Origin: Kocuria sp.
GTDB taxonomy: Bacteria; Actinomycetota; Actinomycetes; Actinomycetales; Micrococcaceae
Length of the DNA stretch: 64,000 nucleotides
NCBI RefSeq assembly: GCF_030538595.1
Contig: NZ_JAUNTS010000011.1
Location: 1 to 64,000, forward strand
Reading direction: 5' to 3'
The position numbers and the translations under genes were made by a program. Position 1 is the stretch's first letter, and each line of letters begins with the position of its first letter. The notes under the pieces are model-generated. The model ran no database searches. It worked only from the letters and a program-made list of their open reading frames with translations, and was not told the origin of the DNA. Below, piece by piece: positions 55,275 through 64,000 of this stretch.

Positions 55275-56438
55275 ATGAGCCCGGATCAATACAGTGGCGT
55301 GAGCCCGCAAGCGGAGGTTGAGACTTCCGCTGATGTGGACGGCGTGGACCATGAGGGGGACGGTACGGCACAGAAGGTTGAACGGACTGTGCCAGTGACC
55401 GAACCGGCTGAGAACATGGCTGTGCAGGTGTCAGAGGGGACCGAGGAACACCCGCTGGTCTCCGTGGTGGTGCCCGTCTACAACAGCCGCATCAGTGTGG
55501 GGGAGACCATTTCTTCCCTACTGCGTCAAACGTGGCCCAATCTGGAAATCATTGTGGTTGACGATGACTCCCCGGACAACGCCATGGACCTGGTGGCCGT
55601 GTATGCGGCCATGGACCTGCCCGGACGGAAGTTTGTGCTGGCCTCCAAGCCCAACGGCGGGGTGGCCTCCGCCCGCAACCTGGGGTTGGAGCTCTACACC
55701 GGGGACTGGGTGCTGTTCTTGGACTCGGATGATGCCTACCTGCCCGGTGCCATCTCCCACCTGATGAACGAGCGGGACAAACTCGGTGACGGGAACTGGA
55801 TTGTGGTTCCCCAATCGGTGGAAGTCACCGGAGGTGGGCTGGACACCACCCGACCCATGCAGCGTGAGCCCATGCCCGCACCCGACAAGCAGCGCGAGGT
55901 CATCCTGCAGTACAACTTTGGGGCCTTCACGTCCCTGTTCCCACGCCGTTTCTTTGACCAGGTGGGTGTGTTCGACGAATCCATGCCCTTTGTGGAGGAC
56001 TGGGAGTTCTGGATTCGGGCGGTGTATTCGGGGTGGCGTTTTCACCGCACCTCAGAAGTGCTCTGCATGGTGTGGTGGACGCCCGGCTCCATGATGTCCA
56101 ACCGTGCCGCCATGGACGCCGGCGAGGACGAAGCTCTACGCCGCAATCTGGAACGGTTCCGGGATGAGATGACGCCCGCAGAGATTGAGTTCGTGGAACG
56201 CCGCCTCACCGTGGGGTCACCGCAAGGGCTGCTCAAAGCCATGGCAGCCAATCTGCGCGCAGGCAATCTGGATGAGGCCAAACAGCAGCTGGATGCCGCA
56301 GCCAGCGTGATGCCGGCCCAAAAGAGGGTGGTCATCAAGCACAAGATCTCCAAACTGCCGGGTGGGATGAAATGGTTGCAGAAGCGGCAGGGGACAATTG
56401 ACGGTTACGTGGATTACGACCCCTCCATGGGTCGCTGA
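55275..56438 (+). CDS. GT2 family glycosyltransferase
   Basis: 387 residues, GT-A fold: VSVVVPVYN and D-D-D-S-P-D-N at the nucleotide site, then F-L-D-S-D-D-A (the metal-binding D-x-D type) and an E-D-W-E-F-W motif. An acidic disordered N-terminus of ~55 residues precedes it. The ATG at 55275 follows AGGGGA. It may add a sugar to the polymer encoded next door or a wall glycopolymer. A 20-bp repeat starts at its stop codon. Confidence 0.9.
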   Translation: MSPDQYSGVSPQAEVETSADVDGVDHEGDGTAQKVERTVPVTEPAENMAVQVSEGTEEHPLVSVVVPVYNSRISVGETISSLLRQTWPNLEIIVVDDDSPDNAMDLVAVYAAMDLPGRKFVLASKPNGGVASARNLGLELYTGDWVLFLDSDDAYLPGAISHLMNERDKLGDGNWIVVPQSVEVTGGGLDTTRPMQREPMPAPDKQREVILQYNFGAFTSLFPRRFFDQVGVFDESMPFVEDWEFWIRAVYSGWRFHRTSEVLCMVWWTPGSMMSNRAAMDAGEDEALRRNLERFRDEMTPAEIEFVERRLTVGSPQGLLKAMAANLRAGNLDEAKQQLDAAASVMPAQKRVVIKHKISKLPGGMKWLQKRQGTIDGYVDYDPSMGR

Positions 56439-56530
56439 GCAGGTGACAGGATGCTGAGCAAGTGACGGGGCAGCCGGGCAGGTCACGGGGCGGCCGGGCA
56501 GGTCACGGGCAGAGCTGAGAAGTCACGGGT
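56434..56530 (+). repeat. ~20-bp tandem repeat beginning at the GT2 stop codon
   Basis: About five degenerate copies of 19-21 bp starting at 56434, 56453, 56473, 56493 and 56514 (pattern GCYGRGCAGGTCACGGGGC). The first contains the GT2 stop codon. Confidence 0.8.
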
Positions 56531-56611
56531 CCCCAACCCATCAATGCCGTGTCCGAGGCAGCGAGTAACCTTGGTTTCATCCCACCCCGTCTGCCCAGGA
56601 GTTCCTTCACC

Positions 56612-59600
56612 ATGTCCTTGACCGGCCTGGCATCCGTACTGACCCAGGAACGTTCGATTGCCAATGTCCGGGCCCAGGCCGCCCTGGCCCCGGGGGAGCG
56701 TTCGGCTCAGACCGTGATCAGCCTTCCGGATGGGCTGCGCCCGGCTGTCTTTGCGCAGTTGCTCCACGGCCTGCACGCCGCCCCGGTACGTGGTGAGGGT
56801 CAGCCTGCACCGGTGTTGTTGGTGGTCACAGCCACCGGACGGGAGGCCGAAGACGTCATGGAGCAACTTCCGGCCTGGGCGCCGCAGGCGCGGGTGGCGG
56901 ATTTCCCGGCCTGGGAGACGCTGCCGCATGAACGCCTCTCCCCGCGTTCCGACACGGTGGGCCGCCGCTTGGAAGTCATGCGGCGGCTCAAACATCCGGG
57001 TCAAGACGCCATTGACGTTGTGGTGGCGCCCGTGCGTTCGCTGCTGCAACCCGTGGTGGATGGGCTGGCGGACCTACAGCCCGTGGTTCTGGAGCGGGGA
57101 GCGGAACAGTCTTTCGACGACGTCGTGGCGGCCCTGGTCAATGCCGCTTACGCCCGCACGGACATGGTGAGCAAACGTGGTGAGTTTGCGGTCCGCGGTG
57201 GGATTGTGGATGTTTTCCCACCCACGGCGGATCACCCCGTGCGGGTGGAGTTCTTTGGGGATGAAATTGATGAACTGCGGTGGTTTGCCGTGGCTGATCA
57301 GCGCACGCTGCGCACCGGAGAACACCCGGAGCGGATCATTGCCCCTCCGTGCCGAGAACTGTTGATCACCCCGGAGGTCCAATCGCGGGCGGCAAAACTC
57401 AAGTCTCAATTACCGGGAGCTGAGGCCCTGCTGGAGCGGATCGCGGGTGGAATCTACACGGAGGGCATGGAATCTCTGGCGCCGCTGCTGGCTGAGCAGA
57501 TGGTGCCGTTCGCCTCTTTGCTGCCGCGTGATTCCATGATCGTGGTCATGGAGCCTGAGAAGGTGCGCACAAGAGCCGCAGATCTGGTGGCCACCAATGA
57601 GGAGTTCTTGGCTGCGGCCTGGGAATCAGCCGCAGACACGGACGTTGCTCCCCTGGACGTGTCCGGCACCCAGGCGGAGGGGCGCAGCCTTGCGGAGGGT
57701 TCCTTCCAAACCTTGGATCAGGCCCGGGACACCGCCTTGGATGCGGGACTGAACTGGTGGTCCACCACTGCATTGCCCGTGGACACCTCCCTGACTGAAG
57801 TTGATGCGGACACGGATGCCCAGCTCATCCGCCTCCTGGATTCGGACGCTGACACGTTGAGCGTGCGGGCCCGCGAACCCATGTCCTTTGGCGGCAACGT
57901 GGAGGCCATGCTGGAACATCTGGGCGAGTCCGTGCGCGACGGTTGGCGCGTGGTGGCGGTCACGGAGGGCCCCGGTCCGCTGCAACGCTTGGCAGAACTC
58001 ATGCACGACGCCGACATCCCCGCTGCTAGGCACGATTCCCTGACCGCTGACCCGCAAGCGGGAGTCGTGGAACTGACCTGTGCCACGGCCGGCACCGGAT
58101 TTGTGGTGGAAGCCCTCAAAGTGGCGTTCTTGACCGAATCGGATTTGCTGGGCCGGTCCTCTGCTTACGCGGCCAAGAACTCGCGGCAACTGCCGCAGCG
58201 GCGTCGTCGTAACTCCGTGGACCCCCTGGCGCTGAAGGCCGGGGACTACGTGGTGCACGAACAGCACGGCATCGGGCAGTTCGTGGAACTGATTGCCCGC
58301 CCGATTGCCGGTGCGGTGCCCAAGGCGGGGCAGCCGCGGCCCATGCGCGAGTACCTGGTCTTGGAGTACGCCGCCTCCAAGCGCAATGGTCCCAAGGACC
58401 GGTTGTTCGTTCCCACGGATCAGCTGGACCAGATTTCTGCCTACGTGGGCGGGGAAACTCCGGCGCTGTCCAAAATGGGTGGTGCGGACTGGAACCAGAA
58501 GAAAAAGGCCGCCAAGCGGGCCGTCAAAGACATTGCCGGTGAACTGATCCGCCTGTACTCGGCGCGGATGGCCACGCGCGGCCACGCGTTTGGCCAAGAC
58601 ACCCCGTGGCAGCGCGAGTTGGAGGATGCCTTCCCGTACATCGAAACCCCGGACCAGCTGACCACCATTGAGGAGGTCAAGGCAGACATGCAGCGCGAAA
58701 TCCCCATGGATCGGTTGATCTCCGGGGACGTGGGGTACGGCAAGACCGAGGTGGCGGTGCGTGCTGCCTTCAAAGCTGTCCAGGACGGGAAACAAGTGGC
58801 CGTGCTGGTGCCCACCACCTTGTTGGGCCAGCAGCACACGGAGACCTTTGGCGAGCGCTACTCCGGTTTCCCCGTGCGCGTTGCGGCGCTGTCCCGGTTC
58901 CAAACCCCCAAGGAATCCAAGGAGGTCATGAAGGGGCTGGCGGATGGCACGGTGGACGTGGTGATTGGAACGCACCGCCTCCTGGGTTCGGAGATCAAGT
59001 TCAAAGACCTGGGATTGGTGATCATTGACGAGGAACAGCGCTTTGGCGTGGAGCACAAGGAAAAGCTCAAAGCCATGCGCACCAACGTGGATGTGCTGGC
59101 CATGTCTGCAACGCCGATCCCGCGAACCCTGGAAATGTCCCTGACCGGTATCCGGGAGACCTCCACCTTGGCGACTGCCCCGGAGGAACGCCACCCCGTG
59201 CTGACCTATGTGGGCGCCTACACCAACAAGCAGGTCACAGCTGCCGTGCGGCGCGAACTCATGCGTGAGGGCCAGGTGTTCTTTGTGCACAACCGGGTCT
59301 CTTCCATCCAGCGCCGGGCTGCCGAACTGCGCGAACTGGTGCCGGAAGCCCGGATTGCGGTGGCGCACGGACAGATGAGCGAAAACGAGCTGGAACAGAT
59401 CATCGTGGATTTCTATGAGAAACGCTTTGACGTTCTGGTCTCCACCACCATCGTGGAAACCGGCTTGGACATTGCCAACGCCAATACTCTGATCGTGGAC
59501 GGGGCGGACAAATACGGCCTCTCCCAGTTGCACCAGCTGCGCGGACGGGTGGGGCGCGGACGTGAACGCGCCTACGCGTACTTCCTCTACGACGTCGAAA

Positions 59601-60307
59601 AACCTCTGACGGAAACTGCACTGGAACGCCTCAAAGCGGTGGCTGCGCACAATGAATTGGGCGCGGGTTTGCAACTGGCGCAGAAGGATCTGGAAATCCG
59701 TGGCGCCGGGAACCTGCTGGGCGGTGAACAGTCGGGCCACATTGCCGGCGTGGGCTTTGACATGTACCTGCGCCTGGTGGGGGAGGCCGTGGCGGAGTAC
59801 CGCGGAGACAAGGATGAAGCCCCCGCCGAGATGAAGATTGAGCTTCCGGTCAACGCCCATCTCCCGCATGACTACGTGCCGGGGGAGCGGCTGCGATTGG
59901 ATGCCTACCGCACCCTGGCCAATGCCACGAATGAAGCGGGTGTGCTGGAAGTGGCTGAGGAATTGAAGGATCGCTACGGGGATTTGCCGGAGCCTGCGCA
60001 ACTCCTCCTGGACGTGGCACGCCTTCGGATTCAGGCCCGCGCTGCCGGTTTGGCAGACGTTGCGGTGCAAGGGCCCAACATCCGTTTTGGTCCGGTGGAC
60101 CTACCGGAATCCCGGCAGATGCGCTTGACGCGGATGTACCCGGGTGCCAAGTACCTGCCGGTTCCGGGCACCGCCCAACGTGTGGCACTGGTGCCCAAAC
60201 CCAAAACCGCACGGATCGGTGGGAAGGACCTGGTGGACGGGGCCATTCTGGCCTGGGCCAGTGATGTCATCACACAGGTGATTCAGGAGCCGGTGCCTGC
60301 GGTCTGA
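56612..60307 (+). CDS. mfd: transcription-repair coupling factor
   Basis: DNA translocase that removes stalled RNA polymerase and recruits UvrA. 1231 residues: UvrB-like N-terminal module (ATGREAEDV, WETLPHERLSP), the RNA polymerase interaction domain near 500-590 (GDYVVHEQHGIG), superfamily 2 helicase motifs with Walker A SGDVGYGKTE (Lys711) and DEEQRFGV (Asp806), VETGLDI, and the C-terminal TRCF domain. The ATG at 56612 follows CAGGAG; a GTG at 56549 adds unrelated residues. Confidence 0.97.
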   Translation: MSLTGLASVLTQERSIANVRAQAALAPGERSAQTVISLPDGLRPAVFAQLLHGLHAAPVRGEGQPAPVLLVVTATGREAEDVMEQLPAWAPQARVADFPAWETLPHERLSPRSDTVGRRLEVMRRLKHPGQDAIDVVVAPVRSLLQPVVDGLADLQPVVLERGAEQSFDDVVAALVNAAYARTDMVSKRGEFAVRGGIVDVFPPTADHPVRVEFFGDEIDELRWFAVADQRTLRTGEHPERIIAPPCRELLITPEVQSRAAKLKSQLPGAEALLERIAGGIYTEGMESLAPLLAEQMVPFASLLPRDSMIVVMEPEKVRTRAADLVATNEEFLAAAWESAADTDVAPLDVSGTQAEGRSLAEGSFQTLDQARDTALDAGLNWWSTTALPVDTSLTEVDADTDAQLIRLLDSDADTLSVRAREPMSFGGNVEAMLEHLGESVRDGWRVVAVTEGPGPLQRLAELMHDADIPAARHDSLTADPQAGVVELTCATAGTGFVVEALKVAFLTESDLLGRSSAYAAKNSRQLPQRRRRNSVDPLALKAGDYVVHEQHGIGQFVELIARPIAGAVPKAGQPRPMREYLVLEYAASKRNGPKDRLFVPTDQLDQISAYVGGETPALSKMGGADWNQKKKAAKRAVKDIAGELIRLYSARMATRGHAFGQDTPWQRELEDAFPYIETPDQLTTIEEVKADMQREIPMDRLISGDVGYGKTEVAVRAAFKAVQDGKQVAVLVPTTLLGQQHTETFGERYSGFPVRVAALSRFQTPKESKEVMKGLADGTVDVVIGTHRLLGSEIKFKDLGLVIIDEEQRFGVEHKEKLKAMRTNVDVLAMSATPIPRTLEMSLTGIRETSTLATAPEERHPVLTYVGAYTNKQVTAAVRRELMREGQVFFVHNRVSSIQRRAAELRELVPEARIAVAHGQMSENELEQIIVDFYEKRFDVLVSTTIVETGLDIANANTLIVDGADKYGLSQLHQLRGRVGRGRERAYAYFLYDVEKPLTETALERLKAVAAHNELGAGLQLAQKDLEIRGAGNLLGGEQSGHIAGVGFDMYLRLVGEAVAEYRGDKDEAPAEMKIELPVNAHLPHDYVPGERLRLDAYRTLANATNEAGVLEVAEELKDRYGDLPEPAQLLLDVARLRIQARAAGLADVAVQGPNIRFGPVDLPESRQMRLTRMYPGAKYLPVPGTAQRVALVPKPKTARIGGKDLVDGAILAWASDVITQVIQEPVPAV

Positions 60308-60587
60308 GCCCCCGTCCGGCATGCTATTTGTGGGGACAGTTGGGCTCAGAGGACGTATTTGGCGTGCTTTTGTCCCGCGGCAGAAGTATGTTTTTGGGTG
60401 GAACAGGGAGAGCGCAATCTTGAAAGCCCGTGTGTTGGATCCCGGTCACCGATAGATCTTGGGGGTTTCGGTGGCTGCAACCGCGTCAGGCCAGGTCAAG
60501 ATTGCACGATCCACGGTAAGACCTGGGATAGATCTTCACCGTGTGATTCGAGCCTCCGGCTGATGGCAGCAGTGCCCAGCCGACAAG
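60308..60587. other. non-coding stretch with paired repeats
   Basis: Downstream of mfd. Contains an inverted pair GCAATCTTGA (60414-60423) / TCAAGATTGC (60496-60505) and a direct pair GATAGATCTT (60451-60460, 60527-60536). No coding frame is convincing. This could be a structured RNA or the remains of a mobile element. Confidence 0.45.
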
Positions 60588-60620
60588 AAGGGTCCCACAC
60601 CGTGACGGTGTGGGACCCTT
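60588..60620. terminator. strong bidirectional terminator
   Basis: Perfect 16-bp arms, 60588-60603 and 60605-60620, with core GGGTCCCACAC / GTGTGGGACCC. Flanking AA/TT runs give short T-tracts on either strand. It lies between mfd (plus) and a minus-strand small gene. Confidence 0.9.
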
Positions 60621-60667
60621 CGCTCGCATCAGGGCTTGTAGGCCCTGTGGCTACCGAGCAGCTGAAC

Positions 60668-60964
60668 TCAGGCGCGCACTTCCTGGTGCGGAGCAGACTC
60701 CGTGGAATGCGGGACATCAATGGTCAGCTCACGACCGCCAGTGGAGTGGCTGGCGGTTTTGCCGGAGATGATCAGGGTGGGAATCAGCAACGCAGCGCCA
60801 TAAGCCAGGATGCCCACCACAAACCACCAGTTCTCCGGCATGGTGAACAACCAAAAGCTGGCCAGCATGGCTGCAACCGGGATGATCCAGATGATGATGT
60901 TGGAGACGAATTGACCCTCACCGGAGTGACGGCGGATGGTGCGTCCTTGGCTGTCGGTAGCCAT
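60668..60964 (-). CDS. small two-helix membrane protein, unknown function
   Basis: 98 residues: hydrophilic N-terminus, two membrane helices (about 21-40 and 46-67), acidic/His-rich tail. No family recognised. The ATG at 60964 has GGAAGAGG upstream and the gene has its own terminator at 60588-60620, so it is probably real. Whether it shares a transcript with deoC, 140 bp upstream on the same strand, is unclear. Confidence 0.7.
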   Translation of the reverse strand: MATDSQGRTIRRHSGEGQFVSNIIIWIIPVAAMLASFWLFTMPENWWFVVGILAYGAALLIPTLIISGKTASHSTGGRELTIDVPHSTESAPHQEVRA

Positions 60965-61104
60965 GTGAGCCTCTTCCCTGTGGTGCTGTGCGGCGTCTCA
61001 GATGAGACAGCCAATGTTGGATTCCAGTGTAGTCGCTGTGATGGCCCCTACGGTGGCGGTGGGGTCTTGAATCAGGCCGAGAACACCGCGTGCAGCGGGT
61101 GCGG

Positions 61105-61857
61105 TCAGTAACCCCCGCTGGAACCGGCAGCGGGCGCGTCATCTGGGTTCTCCGCAGCTTTTTCCAGCAGGGCAGCACCCGCTGAGGCCCCGATCCTGGA
61201 GGCGCCGGCGCGCAACATGGCCACGGCTGCCTCCCGGGTGCGGACACCACCGGATGCCTTGACCCCGATCTGCTCACCCACCGTTTGGCGCATGAGCGTC
61301 ACGTCCTGGATGGTTGCCCCACCGGTGGAGAATCCCGTGGAGGTCTTCACGTAGTCTGCACCTGCGGCAACAGCGGCCTGGCAAGCCAGAACCTTCTGTT
61401 CGTCGTTCAGAAGGCAGGCTTCAATGATGACTTTCAACGCGGCGTTCCCGGCGTGGACAACCTGCGCGACGGCGCGAACATCGGCTTCCAGCGCCCCACG
61501 GTTGCCGGCGCGTGCTGCGGCGACGTCGATCACCATGTCGATCTCTTGTGCCCCGGCGCCCACGGCCTGCTCCGCCTCAAAGGCTTTCGCGGCGGGTGTG
61601 GAGGCCCCCAGCGGGAAACCCACCACGGTGCAGGTCAGCACCTGGGAACCGCGCAGTTTCTCGGCCACCAGATCCGTCCAGACACCGTTGACGCACACCG
61701 AAGCGAAGCCCAAGTCCAAGGCCTCCTGGCACAGTGCCTCTATCTGCTCCCGGGAGGCCTCCGGCTTCAACAGCGTGTGGTCCACCCGTGCGGCCAACTC
61801 GGTGGCGCTGGGGTCAACATCGGTGGGCAAAGGGTGGCGTTCGGTGGACTGGGGCAC
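61105..61857 (-). CDS. deoC: deoxyribose-phosphate aldolase
   Basis: Class I aldolase that splits 2-deoxyribose 5-phosphate to acetaldehyde and glyceraldehyde 3-phosphate in nucleoside breakdown. The Schiff-base lysine is Lys171 in D-Y-V-K-T-S-T-G-F, with Asp111 and Lys142 as partners. D-H-T-L-L-K at 26-31 is the family start. The GTG at 61857 with AGAAGG gives 250 residues; a longer frame runs into a tandem repeat. Confidence 0.95.
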   Translation of the reverse strand: MPQSTERHPLPTDVDPSATELAARVDHTLLKPEASREQIEALCQEALDLGFASVCVNGVWTDLVAEKLRGSQVLTCTVVGFPLGASTPAAKAFEAEQAVGAGAQEIDMVIDVAAARAGNRGALEADVRAVAQVVHAGNAALKVIIEACLLNDEQKVLACQAAVAAGADYVKTSTGFSTGGATIQDVTLMRQTVGEQIGVKASGGVRTREAAVAMLRAGASRIGASAGAALLEKAAENPDDAPAAGSSGGY

Positions 61858-61936
61858 GGCGTGTGACCTTCTTTCCTGGAGACAGTGAGCGTCATCGGTC
61901 ACCTTATCGTTGCCCCGTGGTGCACACCCGGCTACC

Positions 61937-62041
61937 CCGTCCGCGCGTACTCCGTCCGCACCCACCTCATCCGCAACTAACTCGACCGCAGCTGCCCCGG
62001 CCGCACTTACCTTGCCCGCAACTAACTCGACCGCACTTACC
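61937..62041. repeat. 15-bp tandem repeat between deoC and cobA-hemD
   Basis: Seven degenerate 15-bp units (start 61937, then every 15 bp to 62041) of the pattern YCGNCCGCANYTANC, with a decayed eighth. Intergenic as annotated; 15 bp keeps frame, so some frames read as 5-residue repeats. Confidence 0.8.
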
Positions 62042-62114
62042 CCGACGGCATGGTGCGCCGGACACCCACAGCCGGAAGGGGCAGCCCCCCAGTTGCTTCA
62101 GCCCCGCAGTTCTT

Positions 62115-63998
62115 TCAGTCTCTCAGCCGTTCGGCCAACTGGTTGATCATGGCTCCCATGCGGAACCTTTCGGGAACCAGGGCCGGAATCCCGGCAGCCA
62201 CCAGCGGGGCTGCCGTCACCGGGCCGACAGTGGCGGCCACCACTGTGCGAGCAGTCGCTTCACCGGAGCGCTCAGAACCATCCTGGGTGCCTGGCACGGA
62301 ATCATCCTGGGCCGCTGGCGCAGAACTGTTCTGGGCCGCTGGCTCAGAACCATCCTGAGCCGCCGGCGCGGGGGAGAAAGCCGCCACAAACTGCTCTTCC
62401 AAGCCCATCTCGGATGCCGTGGACAGAACGGCATCCGAACCTGCCGCCGAGGTGAAGGTCACGGCATCCACCTGGCGATCACACACTTGACGGATCACCC
62501 GGGGGATCATCCCGGCATCATCTGCATCAGCCCACCGGTGGGGCACCACGGTGTGGACAACCGCGCCGGCCTCCACCAGGCGTTGGCGCTGTTCGCGGTC
62601 GTGATACCCATTCTCCTGCCAAGCGATCACCACACCCGTGAGGTCATGGTCGTAGGCATCCAAGATCTCGTCCACCAGCGGGCCGATGGTTTCATCGGGG
62701 GAGATGCCGACGTCGTAGAGCCCCAGGTTGCGTACTGCGGCGCGGCCTTTGGGCCCGCGCACCCAAATGTCGGCGGCCGCCAGCATGGCGTGGACTTCCT
62801 GCGACAGCCCGGAGGCTTCCACCACGTCCCACCACCGTTTGAACCCGTATCCCGTGGTGACCACCACCAGATCAGGCCGGGAGTTCACCAGCGCCTGCGA
62901 TTGCGAAACCACATCAGCATCCTGGTCCACCGGCACCAGTTTCAACGCGGGAGCGGCAATGGTGGCAGCCCCCTTGCGTTGAAGAGCTCCGATTTGATCG
63001 TCAGCCCGCCGATGCGCCGTCACCACCACAGTTTTCCCCGCCAACGGGCCGGAAGATTCCTGCTCCAGTGGCTCGGTGGTTTCACCGGATGACGCCGGGG
63101 AATCGGGGTGATCTGTGCTGGTCACGGTGGGGTTCGCCTCCGTCGTCGTACTGGTGGAGTCCGGGGAAGTTGAGGCAGAGGTGGTGGAGCGGGCCATGGT
63201 GATGGCTGGGCTGTTGGCAACGGCGCGGTGTGGCGTCAGCTCACCCAACACGCGCTCGCGGTCCTCCGCTGCCAGCGCGGCCACCGGGCCAATGACCGTC
63301 ACGGCCGGGGACCCTGCCCCAGCCAGCTCCACCACGGCGCTGTTCAGAATGGAGGTGTGCACCTTTTGGTCCGGGCTGAAGCCCTTTTCCACGACGGCGA
63401 TTGGCGTGGTGGCCGGGGCCCCGTTCCGGACCAGCCCGCTCACCAACTGCGGCAAAGTGGCCACGCCCATGAGCACCACCAGAGTGGCGCCGGTTTCCAA
63501 CAGAGTGCAGAAGCCGTGCAATTCAGTTTCTGTGAAGGGCACATGCCCCGAAGCCACGGTGAACGTGCGAGCCACCTCCCGGAAAGTCACCGGAATCCCA
63601 GCTGCACCCGGGACCGCCACAGCCGAGGTGATACCGGGAACCACCTCCACCGGGACACCCCAGGTTTCGCAGTCTGCGGCTTCCTCTCCACCGCGCCCGA
63701 AAACATAGGGGTCACCACCTTTGAGCCGAACCACGTGCCGATCATCCCGGGCGGAATTCAGCAGAATGGACTGAATCTGCTCTTGCGGTACCGGGTGGTG
63801 ACCGGGCCATTTACCCACCCGAATGATCTGGGCGTGTGGTGCTTGGGCGCTCACCACCTCCTGGGGAGCCAACCGGTCCAACAACACCACATCCGCGTCT
63901 GCCAGCGCAGACAGGCCGCGGGCGGTGAGCAGGTCATCCGCACCCGGCCCACCTCCCACCAGAGTCACCCCCGTGCGCTCGGGCTCCACGGTGGCCAC
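62115..63998 (-). CDS. cobA-hemD: uroporphyrinogen-III C-methyltransferase / uroporphyrinogen-III synthase fusion
   Basis: 627 residues as seen, start close to or beyond the window edge. N-terminal SUMT domain (LVGGGPGADDLLTARG, VRLKGGDPYVFGRGGEE) methylates uroporphyrinogen III toward sirohaem/cobalamin; a Ser/Thr-rich linker (~265-315) leads to the HemD domain (V-V-T-A-H-R-R-A), which cyclises hydroxymethylbilane. Such fusions occur in actinobacteria. A 4-copy 8-residue repeat is inserted near the end of HemD. GTG at 63998 is the last visible start; the true start may lie further right. Confidence 0.9.
   Translation of the reverse strand: MATVEPERTGVTLVGGGPGADDLLTARGLSALADADVVLLDRLAPQEVVSAQAPHAQIIRVGKWPGHHPVPQEQIQSILLNSARDDRHVVRLKGGDPYVFGRGGEEAADCETWGVPVEVVPGITSAVAVPGAAGIPVTFREVARTFTVASGHVPFTETELHGFCTLLETGATLVVLMGVATLPQLVSGLVRNGAPATTPIAVVEKGFSPDQKVHTSILNSAVVELAGAGSPAVTVIGPVAALAAEDRERVLGELTPHRAVANSPAITMARSTTSASTSPDSTSTTTEANPTVTSTDHPDSPASSGETTEPLEQESSGPLAGKTVVVTAHRRADDQIGALQRKGAATIAAPALKLVPVDQDADVVSQSQALVNSRPDLVVVTTGYGFKRWWDVVEASGLSQEVHAMLAAADIWVRGPKGRAAVRNLGLYDVGISPDETIGPLVDEILDAYDHDLTGVVIAWQENGYHDREQRQRLVEAGAVVHTVVPHRWADADDAGMIPRVIRQVCDRQVDAVTFTSAAGSDAVLSTASEMGLEEQFVAAFSPAPAAQDGSEPAAQNSSAPAAQDDSVPGTQDGSERSGEATARTVVAATVGPVTAAPLVAAGIPALVPERFRMGAMINQLAERLRD
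62272..62367 (-). repeat. 24-bp in-frame tandem repeat in hemD
   Basis: Four contiguous 24-bp units (62272, 62296, 62320, 62344) encoding Ala/Gln/Asp/Ser-rich octapeptides. They lie between HemD core strands, about 60 residues before the C-terminus. Confidence 0.88.
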
Positions 63999-64000
63999 GG

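Noticed and set aside
57626-60070. 814-residue antisense open frame across mfd
   Set aside because: A shadow of GC-rich codons in mfd; no family similarity in the translated product.
61937-62041. Possible CRISPR array
   Set aside because: Units are contiguous 15-bp repeats without spacers. The same holds for all other tandem repeats here, and no cas gene is present.

Overview
This window is high-GC actinobacterial DNA and most resembles a chromosome of the order Micrococcales. The evidence is frequent GTG starts, an actinobacterial cytochrome b (QcrB), a DUF222/HNH gene, S-layer-like repeats of the form seen in Micrococcaceae, and the housekeeping order tatD-rsmA-ispE ... ABC-F ... tRNA-Gln-glmU-prs ... 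rplY-pth ... mfd. I do not name a genus.

Layout. 0-3 kb: tatD, rsmA and ispE, tightly packed. 3.5-11 kb: an accessory stretch with a membrane acyltransferase, a stand-alone second-copy-like qcrB divergent from a TetR gene with a perfect 24-bp palindrome between them, a DUF222/HNH endonuclease, an APH-type kinase and pdxH. 11-19 kb: an amino acid permease, an ABC-F ATPase, an MFS carrier, tRNA-Gln(TTG), glmU and prs. 19-24 kb: two secreted proteins (CAP domain and GH25 muramidase), each ending in three S-layer-homology-like repeats and the same hairpin, followed by a priming sugar-phosphate transferase. 24.8-33.6 kb: rplY, pth, then sufS-sufU translationally coupled to two giant LuxR-type (LAL) regulators. 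33.6-35.6 kb: nhaA and a DUF2505 protein.

36.2-56.4 kb is a roughly 20-kb surface-polymer locus and the most interesting part of the window. A glycosyltransferase and a 4'-phosphopantetheinyl transferase are followed by an operon with overlapping stop/start codons. It encodes a carrier protein, an acyl-CoA-dehydrogenase-like flavoprotein, an amino acid:[carrier protein] ligase (a class II aminoacyl-tRNA-synthetase relative), a DUF1839 protein, a GH2 mannosidase-like protein, two paralogous double-domain alpha/beta-hydrolase-fold proteins lacking the nucleophile serine, and a Wzx-like flippase. Convergent to it lie two glycosyltransferases, a Wzy-like polymerase and a Wzz-like protein; a GT2 enzyme is divergent from these. 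My inference is that a carrier-bound amino acid (probably glycine or alanine) is activated, possibly oxidised, and transferred to a polysaccharide repeat unit before export and polymerisation. Together with the priming transferase at 22-24 kb this would be a complete Wzx/Wzy system with an aminoacyl decoration branch.

56.6-64 kb: mfd, a small membrane protein, deoC and a cobA-hemD fusion whose gene reaches, or nearly reaches, the right edge. A recurring oddity is short tandem repeats (15, 18, 20, 21, 24 and 40 bp). Some lie in frame inside non-conserved parts of genes (tatD, the phosphopantetheinyl transferase, hemD, one hydrolase), and two begin at or across stop codons.
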